From UBA5069 sp964560495 (lineage in GTDB: Bacteria > Chloroflexota > Anaerolineae > Caldilineales > Caldilineaceae), in contig CAZLMM010000001.1 of the NCBI GenBank assembly GCA_964560495.1, positions 62,001-126,000 on the forward strand: DNA of 64,000 nucleotides, written 5' to 3'. This document shows, piece after piece, positions 51,751 through 61,100 of this stretch (position 1 is the first letter of the stretch; every line of letters starts with the position of its first letter). The notes below the pieces were generated by a model that searched no databases, was not told where the DNA came from, and worked only from the letters and a program-made list of their open reading frames with translations. The translations under genes were made by a program, and so were the position numbers.

Positions 51751-53690
51751 TTACCCCACGGCGAGAGATACGCGCCGCCGACGATCTCACGAACGCCGCC
51801 CGGCGGCTGCCAGGCGACAGACAGATTCTCCTTCTGGTCGCCTTGCTTGTGAAGCGCCTCGACGTAGTAGCGCCGCCCCTTTTCCAACTCAATCAACACC
51901 GACGCCTGCTGTGGAAACTTGTCCCACACCTGCAAGGGCGTCCATTCGGGAACAGAGGCGATGAGCGTCTTATTCATCGGATTGTCGTCGCTGCTCAGAT
52001 ACAGCTCACTGGCGTCGTCACTGGCAATCCAGAACTGATAGCGCCCACTGACACGCGGATGGAGATAGCCGCGGATGCGATGGCCTGTGTCGGGGGCGCC
52101 GCTGCGAGGCGCGTCCAGGCTCTCAATCAGTGTCCTGGCGGATGGGTTGTCAGGGTAGTTGGGACTGCGAGTCAGGTCGCTCACCTGTACACCGCTGACG
52201 CCGCTCCAGGTCTCGTAGAGGATTTTGCCCGTCGCACCGGAAGATGGCGCCGGCGTTCCTGGCGTTGTTGAAAATACAGCCGTTGGCGTTTGCCGTGCGG
52301 AAGTCGTCGGCGTGATGGAGGTGGAACCAGAGACGGCGACGCCGCCGTAACGCAGCCGCACTAACTCCCCTGTGGCGATATAGAGCATCCACAAGTTTCC
52401 ATCGGGTCCCATGGTGATCTGCACCGGACCGGGCGCAGATGTGGCAAACTCATCCAGCGTGTATGTTCCGTCGCTGGCAAAGTTCATGGTGTAGATGACG
52501 CCGCCGTTGAAGTCGGTGAAGAAATAGGCGTTGCGATAGCGGCCCGGATAATTGCGCCCCGTGTAGAAATCTCCGCCAATGACGGCGCCGCGCGGCGGCT
52601 GCGACTGGTGGGGATAGGTGTAGACGCCAAAGACGACCGGGCTGGCGCCGTTGAAGACGGGGTCGCAGATAGGAAACGATGCAGCGCGCTCTTGACCCTC
52701 AAAGCAGGGCCAGCCGAAGTTGGCCCCGGCGCCGCCCCGGTTGATCTCCTCCCAACCGGTGTTGCCCACGTCGCCCAAAACCAGTTGACCCGAGGTTGGG
52801 TGAATCGTGAAGCGGTACGGATTGCGCATCCCCAAAGCGTAGACTTTGGACCGGTTGCTGGTTGGGTCGCCGTCAAAGAATGGATTCGAGGCCAGACCAT
52901 TGCCGGTCAGCGGGTCGATGCGCAAGATTTTGCCGGCCAGGCTGTTCACGTTCTGGGCGCGCCAATTGCCTTTGCTATTGACGATGCCGTCGCCCACCGC
53001 GACAAAGAGCGAGCCATCGCGACCGAACTTCATGAAGTCGATGGTGTGGCCCGTGCCCTCGGTGGGTACACAGTCGGGCACGAAGCCGCCCTCGGTCTCA
53101 AAGCAGCTAAAGGGTTCGGCGTCGCCCTGCTCTGGGTTGCCAATGTGCTCAAAGATCGAGTTCGTTCCCAGGATCACGACGCCGGAGCCTGGCTTGTGTA
53201 CGTTCAGGTTGTTGCGGTCTGCCTCCACCCGCAAGATGCGCGCCACCCGCGCTCCCCCTGCAGGATAACTCCTTGCTTCGGGCGGGTCATAGGTGTAGGC
53301 AAGATAGACAAAGGGCTGGCTGGGAAAGCGAGGATGAACCGCCACAGCCATCAGCCCCCGATCCGCCGACGAATTGACCTCGGCGCTCAAGTCGATAAAC
53401 GCCCCTTCTTGCAGCGCGCCCTGATGGACAACGCGTACACGACCGCGCTTTTCGGTAATGAAGATGCGGCCATCTGGCGCTACAGCGAACGAGGTAGGCA
53501 GGCGCAGCCCGGCAGCAATAGCTTCTTCGTAGAAGTCAGCCGGCAGCGCGGTGCCCGGCGGGTGCGCCCAAAGCGTGGTTGCACTGACGATAATCCCAAT
53601 GATCACGGCAATGCTTGCCGTCGCCAGTCGGGCAACGCAGGTCGATTGGGTGACGGGGCGGTGAAGTTTTTTGTGTCTCCAAACTGGCAC
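51747..53690 (-). CDS. Secreted PQQ-type sugar dehydrogenase with C-terminal PA14 domain
   Basis: A 647-residue protein with a signal peptide (hydrophobic IAVIIGIIVSATTLWA). The glucose/sorbosone dehydrogenase beta-propeller (about 45-460) has LPTSFAVAPDGRIFITEKRGRV, DRGLMAVAVHPRF, GTGHTIDFMKFGRDG, ALGMRNPYRFTIHP and GGDFYTGRNYPGRYRNAYFFTDF, the pattern of soluble aldose dehydrogenases that use PQQ. A Thr/Ser/Pro linker leads to a PA14 carbohydrate-binding domain (about 500-640: GYLHPRVSGRYQFWIASDDASELYLS). It would oxidise sugars outside the cell membrane. The start GTG 53690 has no clear ribosome binding site, so the exact N-terminus is uncertain. Confidence 0.85.
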   Translation of the reverse strand: MPVWRHKKLHRPVTQSTCVARLATASIAVIIGIIVSATTLWAHPPGTALPADFYEEAIAAGLRLPTSFAVAPDGRIFITEKRGRVRVVHQGALQEGAFIDLSAEVNSSADRGLMAVAVHPRFPSQPFVYLAYTYDPPEARSYPAGGARVARILRVEADRNNLNVHKPGSGVVILGTNSIFEHIGNPEQGDAEPFSCFETEGGFVPDCVPTEGTGHTIDFMKFGRDGSLFVAVGDGIVNSKGNWRAQNVNSLAGKILRIDPLTGNGLASNPFFDGDPTSNRSKVYALGMRNPYRFTIHPTSGQLVLGDVGNTGWEEINRGGAGANFGWPCFEGQERAASFPICDPVFNGASPVVFGVYTYPHQSQPPRGAVIGGDFYTGRNYPGRYRNAYFFTDFNGGVIYTMNFASDGTYTLDEFATSAPGPVQITMGPDGNLWMLYIATGELVRLRYGGVAVSGSTSITPTTSARQTPTAVFSTTPGTPAPSSGATGKILYETWSGVSGVQVSDLTRSPNYPDNPSARTLIESLDAPRSGAPDTGHRIRGYLHPRVSGRYQFWIASDDASELYLSSDDNPMNKTLIASVPEWTPLQVWDKFPQQASVLIELEKGRRYYVEALHKQGDQKENLSVAWQPPGGVREIVGGAYLSPWGK

Positions 53691-53782
53691 TGCTCACGAC
53701 TCGCTCTCTAATGGTCAGCCTGCGCCGTGCAGATGCAAGCGCAATGCCGCTGAGGTTCCACGGTTTGCGCTGCAAGCATAAC

Positions 53783-53897
53783 CTATGAATCCGCTTTCAT
53801 CCCCGAATCCGCTGCCGAAGATTGCGCCGGTCGCCTGACCGTGCGCCAACCACATCCGGCTATGAATCCGCTTTCATCCCCGAATCCGCTGCCGAAG
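53783..53897. repeat. 38-bp direct repeat, two copies
   Basis: Positions 53783-53820 and 53860-53897 are identical over 38 bases (from ctatgaatccg to gctgccgaag), 77 bases apart. They lie in a 367-base gap (53691-54057) that has no gene; the rest of the gap holds only the palindromic repeat at 53974. Confidence 0.8.
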
Positions 53898-53973
53898 GCA
53901 ATCCGCTGACAGACCCTCGGTAATCCAATGTCACGTTGCCCGCGTCATATCGCACAAAATTCACGATTATACA

Positions 53974-54040
53974 TCGCTCTGTTTGAAACCAGGAGTTTTT
54001 GAACTGTGAAAACTCCTGGTTTCAAAGCAACCGCAGTTTA
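53974..54040. repeat. Dispersed 67-bp palindromic repeat, copy B
   Basis: Matches 11344-11410 with two differences. In this copy the stem is perfect: TTTGAAACCAGGAGTTTT, 9-base loop, AAAACTCCTGGTTTCAAA. It lies just beyond the end of the YhhN gene. Confidence 0.85.
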
Positions 54041-54057
54041 GCCGCACCTACAATAAT

Positions 54058-54717
54058 TTACATAAACCACACGGCCCACACCGACCAGGCCACCAAGAGG
54101 TGTCCGCTGGCGCGAATCATGGGTGCGATGACGTCGCCGCTGTCAATGGGACGGCGAAAGACATCCACGCCGCGGACGACGTCGGCTAGAGCCAACAACA
54201 GCGCGCCGGCCAAAGCCAAAAAGCTCCATGTGGTGCGCATCTGTGCCGCGAGATCGATGGACATCCACAACAGCAACGTCATGTTGACCAAGTAGAAGAT
54301 GATCCACGGCTTCAGCTCGGCCAGGCGCGGCGCGATATACCAATAAAGCAGGCCGCCCGTCAGCGGCGCGAGCAGGACGAAAGGGGATGGAATGTGCCAA
54401 TCCAGAGGGGAGGAAAAGGCCATCCAATAGAGGAAATAGACAGGCAGCGAGCCGGCGATGGGCAACACGGGCGGCGTCCCTGGGATGATGATCAGCATAT
54501 CGTTGCCGATCATCAAAAGCAAGCCAACCGCAATGGCGCCCTTGTAGATGGGCGAAGGCGGCAACGGTGCAATCAGTGAAATCACCAAAATGCCCAGCAT
54601 CGCCGCCGGGCGATACCAATTGAGCGGGCGCGGCGGCGGCGCGAATTCCCTGCGGGCAAAGACGATGATTGCGCCAAACACAAGCACGGTCAGCGCCGCG
54701 CCAAAAAAGATCTGCAT
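54058..54717 (-). CDS. YhhN-family (lysoplasmalogenase-like) membrane protein
   Basis: A 219-residue protein with about eight transmembrane helices and the YhhN/TMEM86 pattern: a late ADVVRGVDVF segment and the mid-protein IGNDMLIIIP and GSLPVYFLYW. Mammalian TMEM86B hydrolyses lysoplasmalogens; bacterial members are only partly studied. It follows the small gene at 54725 by seven bases on the same strand. Confidence 0.75.
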   Translation of the reverse strand: MQIFFGAALTVLVFGAIIVFARREFAPPPRPLNWYRPAAMLGILVISLIAPLPPSPIYKGAIAVGLLLMIGNDMLIIIPGTPPVLPIAGSLPVYFLYWMAFSSPLDWHIPSPFVLLAPLTGGLLYWYIAPRLAELKPWIIFYLVNMTLLLWMSIDLAAQMRTTWSFLALAGALLLALADVVRGVDVFRRPIDSGDVIAPMIRASGHLLVAWSVWAVWFM

Positions 54718-54724
54718 TCGTCGA

Positions 54725-54961
54725 TCAGCCGCGCTGCCAGCGGATTTCCACGCCGTCCCGGTCGCCGATCGCGTTGCGCAGCAGTTTCACCAGCTTTGCA
54801 TCAGCGCCTTTCGACTCAAGCAGATCGACCGTCGCCCCCATGATGTAGTAATCTCGATCTTCGAGCGATTCCTCTTCCAGATGATCGAAAAGAAAACGCA
54901 GCTCTGCTTCAGTGATTTGGCCGATTCGTGCGCCTGTTTCATTATCGAAAATTGTGATCAT
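54725..54961 (-). CDS. Small acidic conserved protein
   Basis: A 78-residue protein from ATG 54961, preceded by AGGAGTGAG. It begins MITIFDNETGARIGQITEAE and continues with LRFLFDHLEEES, YYIMGATVDLLESKGAD and LLRNAIGDRDGVEIRW. Short proteins of this style occur in Chloroflexota and Cyanobacteria without assigned function. It is upstream of YhhN and probably co-transcribed. Confidence 0.65.
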   Translation of the reverse strand: MITIFDNETGARIGQITEAELRFLFDHLEEESLEDRDYYIMGATVDLLESKGADAKLVKLLRNAIGDRDGVEIRWQRG

Positions 54962-55077
54962 TGCTCACTCCTGTGCGGTCGGTCATTGACAACCCCGTTC
55001 TTGACAATTGAATGCAATCATACTTTGCTTTGTTGCACGAGGCAAAGTTTGACCCATTTGTGGTAGACTCCTTGCTC

Positions 55078-55929
55078 ATGCGCTCAACACAGGTTCTTCT
55101 CTTTTCCATTTTGTTGTTGGTAGACAGCATGCACTTCATCTTTGCCCGCCTGCTCCTGCCCCATATTCCACCCACCGGCTCGGCGGCTTACATCATGACC
55201 ATCGCCGCTCTGCAAGTCGGCCTCTATGCGGCGGCGACGCGCCAATTTCCCAGACGCGGTTTCCGACCGCACGCCTGGTTCTATTTATCCATTGGCTTTC
55301 TGGTGGCGGCCAGCACCATGCTCTCCTACGAATCGGTGGCCTTCATCGACCCAGGCACGGCATCCCTTTTGGGGAAGACGGCGACGCTTTTCAGCGTCGC
55401 GTTCGGCGTCTTCTGGCTGCATGAACGACTGACTGGACGCCAGGTATTGGGGAGCGGGCTGGCCCTCGTCGGCGCGTTCATCATCGTCTTTCAGCCTGGC
55501 GATTATTTCCGGCTAGGCGGGCTGCTAGTGCTCCTCTCCTCCTTCATGTATGCCCTCCATGCCGCCATCGTCAAGCGGTCTGGCGAAGAGATCCCCTTTA
55601 TCGACTTCTTTTTCTATCGCCTGGTCAGTACGGCTGGGTTTCTGCTCCTCTTTGCTGCAAGCCGACAGGCCCTCGTTTGGCCCGACTGGACGACGTGGCT
55701 GCTGCTCTTCATCACGGCGAGCGTAGATGTCGTGCTCAGTCGCGCGCTCTACTACCAAACACTGCGGACGCTGCCAATGAGCGTCCACGCGATCATCCTC
55801 ACCCTCAGCCCCATCGTATCCATTATTATCGCCTTCTTCTTATTTGGCGTCGCGCCCGGCGCGCAACAGATGCTGGGCGGCGCGGCAATTCTCATCGGTG
55901 TATTGCTGGTGACGCTGAAAGGGCGGTGA
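55078..55929 (+). CDS. EamA/DMT-family transporter
   Basis: A 283-residue protein with ten transmembrane helices in two EamA repeats. The first includes YESVAFIDPGTASLLGKTATLFSV, the second RALYYQTLRTLPMSVHAIILTLSP. The family exports or imports small metabolites. ATG 55078 is chosen since the first helix starts there; the open frame from 55012 would add 22 polar residues. A TTGACA box lies at 55001-55006, which fits a start at 55078 better than at 55012, but no good -10 is seen. The following enolase-superfamily gene may share its transcript. Confidence 0.8.
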   Translation: MRSTQVLLFSILLLVDSMHFIFARLLLPHIPPTGSAAYIMTIAALQVGLYAAATRQFPRRGFRPHAWFYLSIGFLVAASTMLSYESVAFIDPGTASLLGKTATLFSVAFGVFWLHERLTGRQVLGSGLALVGAFIIVFQPGDYFRLGGLLVLLSSFMYALHAAIVKRSGEEIPFIDFFFYRLVSTAGFLLLFAASRQALVWPDWTTWLLLFITASVDVVLSRALYYQTLRTLPMSVHAIILTLSPIVSIIIAFFLFGVAPGAQQMLGGAAILIGVLLVTLKGR

Positions 55930-56023
55930 AGTCAATGTGGCTCAAGCGGATCTCATCGGTCACGCGTCAGGCTTGATCACCTCAATTCCAATTGAACCGT
56001 CAATGTTTTTTGGAGGAGACGTC

Positions 56024-57172
56024 ATGTCGAAGACACAAAGCACTATCGCAGCCATCGAAGTTTTTCCTGTCCATCTGCCCATGATCCGTTCCTTCTCTTT
56101 TGCCTCTGGGTCGGCGGGCCAGGCCGGCGGCAAAGCGTCCCACGTCTTTGTCAAGCTCACAGACAGCGACGGCGCAGTTGGATGGGGCGAGGGGCGGCCA
56201 GTCACGGGCTGGTCCTACGAAACGCTGGAGACCATCACCACCACCCTGCGCCAGCATGTGGCGCCGGCGGTCATCGGCCTGCCGGTGGGCGACCGTTGGG
56301 GGTTGCATCGAGTCATGCAGCGGGTGATCGGGCGCGGCCCCAGCATGGGTCAACCGATTGCCCGCGCCGCGCTGGATATGGCGCTCCATGACCTGCTGGC
56401 AAAACGCGCCGGTATGACTCTGCGCGCCTTCCTGGGCGGCAGCGACAAACGGTCGGTCATGGCCCTGAGCTATACGCTCACCGGCCACGACCGCGCCTCC
56501 ATCACCACAGAAATGGAGCTGGGTCAGGCGGCCGGCTTCCGCCACTTCAATTTCAAAGCTGCCGTCGCGCCAGAGACGGACATCGAGGTCGCCGAAACGG
56601 TCAGGGAGCACATTGCTCCTGATGGATTCATTTGGGCCGACGCCAACCAGGGCTTCCAGCTACACAACGCCCGTCGCGTGGCGCAGGCTTTCGCCGCCAT
56701 CGGCGTCGATGTATTGGAGCAACCCCTCCCGGCGGATCAGATCGGCCTGATGCGCACCCTGCGCCAAAGCGTCAGCATCCCCCTGGCTGTGGACGAGGCC
56801 AGCGTTGGCCCGGCAGATTTCTTTCGCTACGCCGCCGAAGGTTTGGTGGATTTCCTGGTGATCAAGGTCACGCGCAGCGGCGGAATCTGGCCCACCCTAC
56901 AACAGATGGCCGTGGCTGAATCCACCGGGCTGCCATTTCTGGTCAGCGGTCTGACGGACGGCTTTCTGACCAAGTGCGCTGTCTGTCAGACTGCGTTGGC
57001 CTGGGGCTGCGCCGGTCCCGCCGCGCTCAATGGCAGCCAATTTACCGACGAGAACGCACTCTTTCCCGACAAAGCCAGCCTGGAGTACAGCGGCGCCGTC
57101 CATCTGGATGACGCGCCCGGAATCGGCGCGTCGCCAGATGAGACGGCGCTGCGAAGGATGGTCGTGATGTGA
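56024..57172 (+). CDS. Enolase-superfamily enzyme (mandelate racemase/muconate lactonizing group)
   Basis: A 382-residue protein; GGAGGAG just before ATG 56024 decides the start over the longer open frame at 55937. The N-terminal capping domain is followed by a TIM barrel. The Lys in HFNFKAAV and metal ligands Asp in IWADANQG, Glu in VLEQPLP and Asp in LAVDEAS are present, with a second Lys in FLVIKVTRSGG. This set fits the muconate lactonizing subgroup (cycloisomerases, dipeptide epimerases, o-succinylbenzoate synthases). The specific substrate is not visible. Confidence 0.85.
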   Translation: MSKTQSTIAAIEVFPVHLPMIRSFSFASGSAGQAGGKASHVFVKLTDSDGAVGWGEGRPVTGWSYETLETITTTLRQHVAPAVIGLPVGDRWGLHRVMQRVIGRGPSMGQPIARAALDMALHDLLAKRAGMTLRAFLGGSDKRSVMALSYTLTGHDRASITTEMELGQAAGFRHFNFKAAVAPETDIEVAETVREHIAPDGFIWADANQGFQLHNARRVAQAFAAIGVDVLEQPLPADQIGLMRTLRQSVSIPLAVDEASVGPADFFRYAAEGLVDFLVIKVTRSGGIWPTLQQMAVAESTGLPFLVSGLTDGFLTKCAVCQTALAWGCAGPAALNGSQFTDENALFPDKASLEYSGAVHLDDAPGIGASPDETALRRMVVM

Positions 57173-57178
57173 AGGTCG

Positions 57179-58021
57179 CTACTGATTCATGATGAGCGGC
57201 AGATAACTCCCCATGGGTGCAGGCACGGGCGTGTTGGTCGCCGTGCCTGTCGCGGTCGGCGTGTTGGTGGCCGTTGGCGTTCGGGTCAGGGTTGGCGTGT
57301 GTGTCGCCGTGCTCGTGGGCGACGGCGTATTGGTCGCCGTGTTCGTTGGCGTTGCAGTGCGGGTTGGCGTCCTTGTGGGCGTGTGCGTCGGCGTCTTGGT
57401 GGGGGTAGCGGTCGGAGTGAAAGTGGCCGTTGGCGGCGGCGGGTTTTCGATCAACACTGAGCCATTGACGGTGACGCCCGGAATGCTTTGGGCCGCGGTG
57501 TTGCCAAACGAGGCGGCCGGCGCGTTGGAGAAATTGACCGGCGCAATGATGGTTTCGCCTTCGGGCGGCGTGCAGGTGACGCCAAATTCAACAATCATCA
57601 GAAGACCATCAGGCAACGATGACAGGGGCGGCGCCAGGTCGGCGACGACCACATCCAGCTCGCCGTCGAGATCAGTCTCTTGATACGACGCCGAAACGCT
57701 AAAGGCCAATGGCGCATGGAAGGTTACTGCATCTGGATAACCTTTGCCGCTGGTGTCTGTGGAGTCGAAACTCAGGCAGGTCTCGTCGAAGTCGATGGAA
57801 AAGACGGTGGCGGCGATGGCGTGGCCGCCGCTGGCATAGGTCACCGAAATGACCACGCTTTCTCCCGGATGGCCTGGGACATCGCTAGGAATGGTCAATG
57901 TGGGGCTGTCCCCGTTGGTGGGCGCTGCAAAGGCAGGCAAGACAAGAATCAATGCGCCGGCGAGCACTATCAGCACGAGTAGGATAAATGCGCTGCCCGG
58001 CCATCGCACCTGATGAATCAT
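57179..58021 (-). CDS. Secreted stand-alone cohesin protein with Thr/Pro linker and YLPLI end
   Basis: A 280-residue protein. ATG 58021 has GGAGAA upstream; the earlier in-frame ATG 58093 overlaps nothing useful. A signal peptide (ILLVLIVLAGALILVLPAFA) leads to a cohesin domain (about 38-185): PGESVVISVTYASGGHAIAA, FSIDFDETCLSF, VADLAPPLSSLPDG. A long TPT-repeat linker (about 190-268) of the kind that spans a cell wall follows, and the C-terminus is GSYLPLIMNQ. The cohesin closely resembles the one in the next protein (58916-59370). Cohesins bind dockerins; a dockerin occurs next door. The Thr/Pro repeats may be O-glycosylated. Confidence 0.85.
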   Translation of the reverse strand: MIHQVRWPGSAFILLVLIVLAGALILVLPAFAAPTNGDSPTLTIPSDVPGHPGESVVISVTYASGGHAIAATVFSIDFDETCLSFDSTDTSGKGYPDAVTFHAPLAFSVSASYQETDLDGELDVVVADLAPPLSSLPDGLLMIVEFGVTCTPPEGETIIAPVNFSNAPAASFGNTAAQSIPGVTVNGSVLIENPPPPTATFTPTATPTKTPTHTPTRTPTRTATPTNTATNTPSPTSTATHTPTLTRTPTATNTPTATGTATNTPVPAPMGSYLPLIMNQ

Positions 58022-58093
58022 ATAGGCGTTCTCCGCTGCTTGAATGAGGTTTCGTTTTGTTGAGTGAGGGCGTCGGCTGCCGTAGCTATTCAA

Positions 58094-58124
58094 CCTTCCT
58101 GGAAGCTCGGAGCTTCCAGGAAGG
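58094..58124. repeat. Perfect 14-bp inverted repeat (TTCCTGGAAGCT type)
   Basis: CCTTCCTGGAAGCT, CGG loop, AGCTTCCAGGAAGG, located between two minus-strand secreted-protein genes. It is related in sequence to 11261-11294. Possible terminator for the large upstream gene, but without a T-tract. Confidence 0.7.
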
Positions 58125-58152
58125 CGCCATCCTGGTTATCAGGGCGCAAGAG

Positions 58153-61100
58153 CTATCGCACAATTGTGGGCAGATAGGTCCTGATGGGCAGGTCACCGGC
58201 ATCCGGCGCAGCGTCGCCGGCTGGCTGACCAACAACAGTCTCGACTGGCGCGCTCTGCCCGCTGACGTCGCCTAAGGACGGATCGAAGCCTTGCGCGAAG
58301 AAGAGCGCCGGCTGATCCGCCTGCCCCGGCTCGCCGATCACTTCCAGCGTCACTACAGCAAGCACGCCATCAGTCAGGGTGGTCAAGGGCGCGGCCAGGT
58401 CTGCCAAGTAGATTTCCAGCGCGCCAGTGTTTGCATTGATGCGAGCCGATGTCGCTATGCCCTCCGGAGCGTTGAATTTCACTGCGTCGATGACGCCATC
58501 CTGGTCGGCGTCTGTCGGATTGATGCGCAGCCAGGCGCGGTCTACATCCAGGGCAAGAACGGCGGCAGCGATGCCCCGTCCTCCGCTCTGGAGCGAAAGC
58601 GTCGCCTGCACAGTCGAGCCAGGCGACGCTTCCGCAACATCGCTCAAGATGAGTTTTGCAGGCGCAGCGTCAGCAGCCACCACAACCAGGTCGCACGCGC
58701 CCGGCCCCTCGAAGATGGTCAGCACCGTGCAGACAATATCGCCGGCGTCCACCCTGCGGTCAGCGTTGGAGTCGCAGCCTACGGGATTGCCTGGGAAGTC
58801 GCCGCCGGGGGTGTCGAGCCAGAAGGGTCCATCGCCGTCGAAGATCTCCAGGACGCAGGCGACGATATCAGCGGCGTCCACCAGGCCATCGTTGTTGCAA
58901 TCGCCGCGAATGCCCGAAAGAATCTCGATCCAGCCATGCTCCACTGTACCGGGGACTGATTGGCCGGAAGTGTTGCCAAAGGAGGCTTTTGGCTCGCTAG
59001 AAAAGCCCACCGGCGCGATCATAGTCTCGCCGGGTTGTGGCTCGCACGTGGGCGTGAATTCGACCGTCGCCAACGTCCCATCAGCCAGACTGGAAAGCGG
59101 CGGCAGATTGTCAGAGATTACGATATCGATCTCGCCGTCCACATCGCCGCCGTCGTACATGGCCGACACCGTGAAGGCCTGCGGCGTATTGAAGTGGATT
59201 GCGTCTGGGATGCCGTCCTGATCGTCGTCGCTTGGGTCAAAGGTCAGACAGTCCTGATCGAAGTCCAGTGAGAAGGCAGTGGCAGCGATCTGGAACTCGG
59301 CCCCGGCGAAGTTGACGTCCACCGTCACTGGGAAGTGGACGACGCCTGTCGCCGGCGGTACGCTCAACATGGGGCCGACCGTGGGTTCGACAATCATGGC
59401 GACAGGCGCGCGCAACGGGCTGACGAAGACGTCGTTGGTGCGCATGTTGAGGGTGGCAAGATAGGTCGCAGGTTCCTGCACCTCGGGGACAGTCGCATCG
59501 AAGACCACATCCACCGCAGCAGAACTGTAAGGCGGAATGAAGCCGGTCGGCGGAATCTCATCCAGCCAAGGCACATCCGTCGAGCAATCGGGTGCAATCC
59601 CTGGCGGAGCAAAGCAGATAGCCAGGTTGTTGGACAGCCACGGCGAGTCGAAACTGTATTGCAACCCCTTGTCGATATCGCCTTGAATGCCCACCGTCGC
59701 CGAGCCGCCAAAGTCGCGATAATCGCCAAAGACCACATCCTGATACTGGTAGAGGATGCTGCCATTGGGGAAGAGTACAGCCTGCCACGTCGCTGGTTCG
59801 GGGCTGCCATAGCCGCTGACCTGGTAGTATTCGATGATGAACATTGCGCCCAGGTCCTTGTAGTAGATGGCGCCGGGGTCAATCACCAGGTCGTCCCAGA
59901 GAGGCGCCATGAAGCGCTGGACGTTGTAGGCAGTCCACGAGGGGATCCATGAATTCCCAAATCCCAGGTACGCGTCGTCGAAATAGAGCGTACCATTGGA
60001 AGCCACTGCCAACTGGCTGTAATCTGTTCCATAGAAGGGGAAAGTGAAGGGCAGAGCCAGCGGGTAGAAGTAGCCGTCGTCAACGCCGGTGAGAGACGCC
60101 AGCTCGATGCCGTCGCCGCCCTCTTGCGGTGCGATCTCCACCCAGCGATAGGGCGGGCCATCCAGCTCGAGAGAATCGCGGAAGGTGTAGCCAAAGGCGT
60201 CGGGCCCACCTGCTGCGCTCGGCCCAGGCTGGCTCGCGCCTGCTGTCTGTTCAGGATGCGCGCCCTTGTCTTCATCAACTACATGAACCTGACCGCCGGC
60301 GTGAGCCAACGCCTGTGCGCCAAAGATGGTCGAGCCATGATTCAACTCCCCAATCTCATAGACGCCCATCCCGGCGCCATTGTTGTAGAGCGTCAATGTG
60401 CGCACGATGACATCGCCGACGCGCAACGTCTCCTCAAAGCTCAAAGGATCCATGCTGAGACACGGATAGAGCCAGATGAGGCTGAAGTCCTGCGTCGTCG
60501 TCTCCTGGGCGTTCACTACGACGCCGTTGATCTCCTGGTTCTCATGGTCGGCGGCAGAAGCGATCAGGGTGAGAGGGCTTTCCGCCGAGTCGAGCCACCA
60601 GGCGAAATTGCCGCTAGAATCCGCCGGCACTTCCCAGTACCCACCCTGACTACCTTGGATGGTCACCATTGCGTTGGACAGGATAGTGGGCGAGGCGTCG
60701 CAATAGCCCTGGCTACTGACTGTTCCGACAAGCTTGCCCCAAGTGGGCGGCGGGTCGACCGTCATGGTGACGGGAGCGCCAATTCGAGGACGCTCTGGGT
60801 CATTGCTCTGCACGGCAAGCGTGGCAAAGTAGGCGCCAGGCTGGGTGATGGTGGGGATGCGGGCGTCGAAGATCACATCCACCGGCAGGTCGCTGTCAGG
60901 CGCAACTATGCCTTCTGTCGGCTCTTCGGACAGCCACGGCACATCGCCGCTGGTCTGCAGCCAGATGATGCTGTTGTGGACAATGAGCGGAATGTCTCCC
61001 TGCCAGGCGTATCCATCAGACAGAAAGGTGTTGAGCCCCACAACCCGGCCCTTGGTTGCCACGAACTCATCATCGTTCCAGCTCGCCACCCACTGTGCGC

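Noticed and set aside
57213..57450. Low-complexity tract that looked like a tandem repeat array or CRISPR-like spacing
   Set aside because: It is the coding sequence of the Thr/Pro linker of the cohesin protein; units are irregular and in frame.
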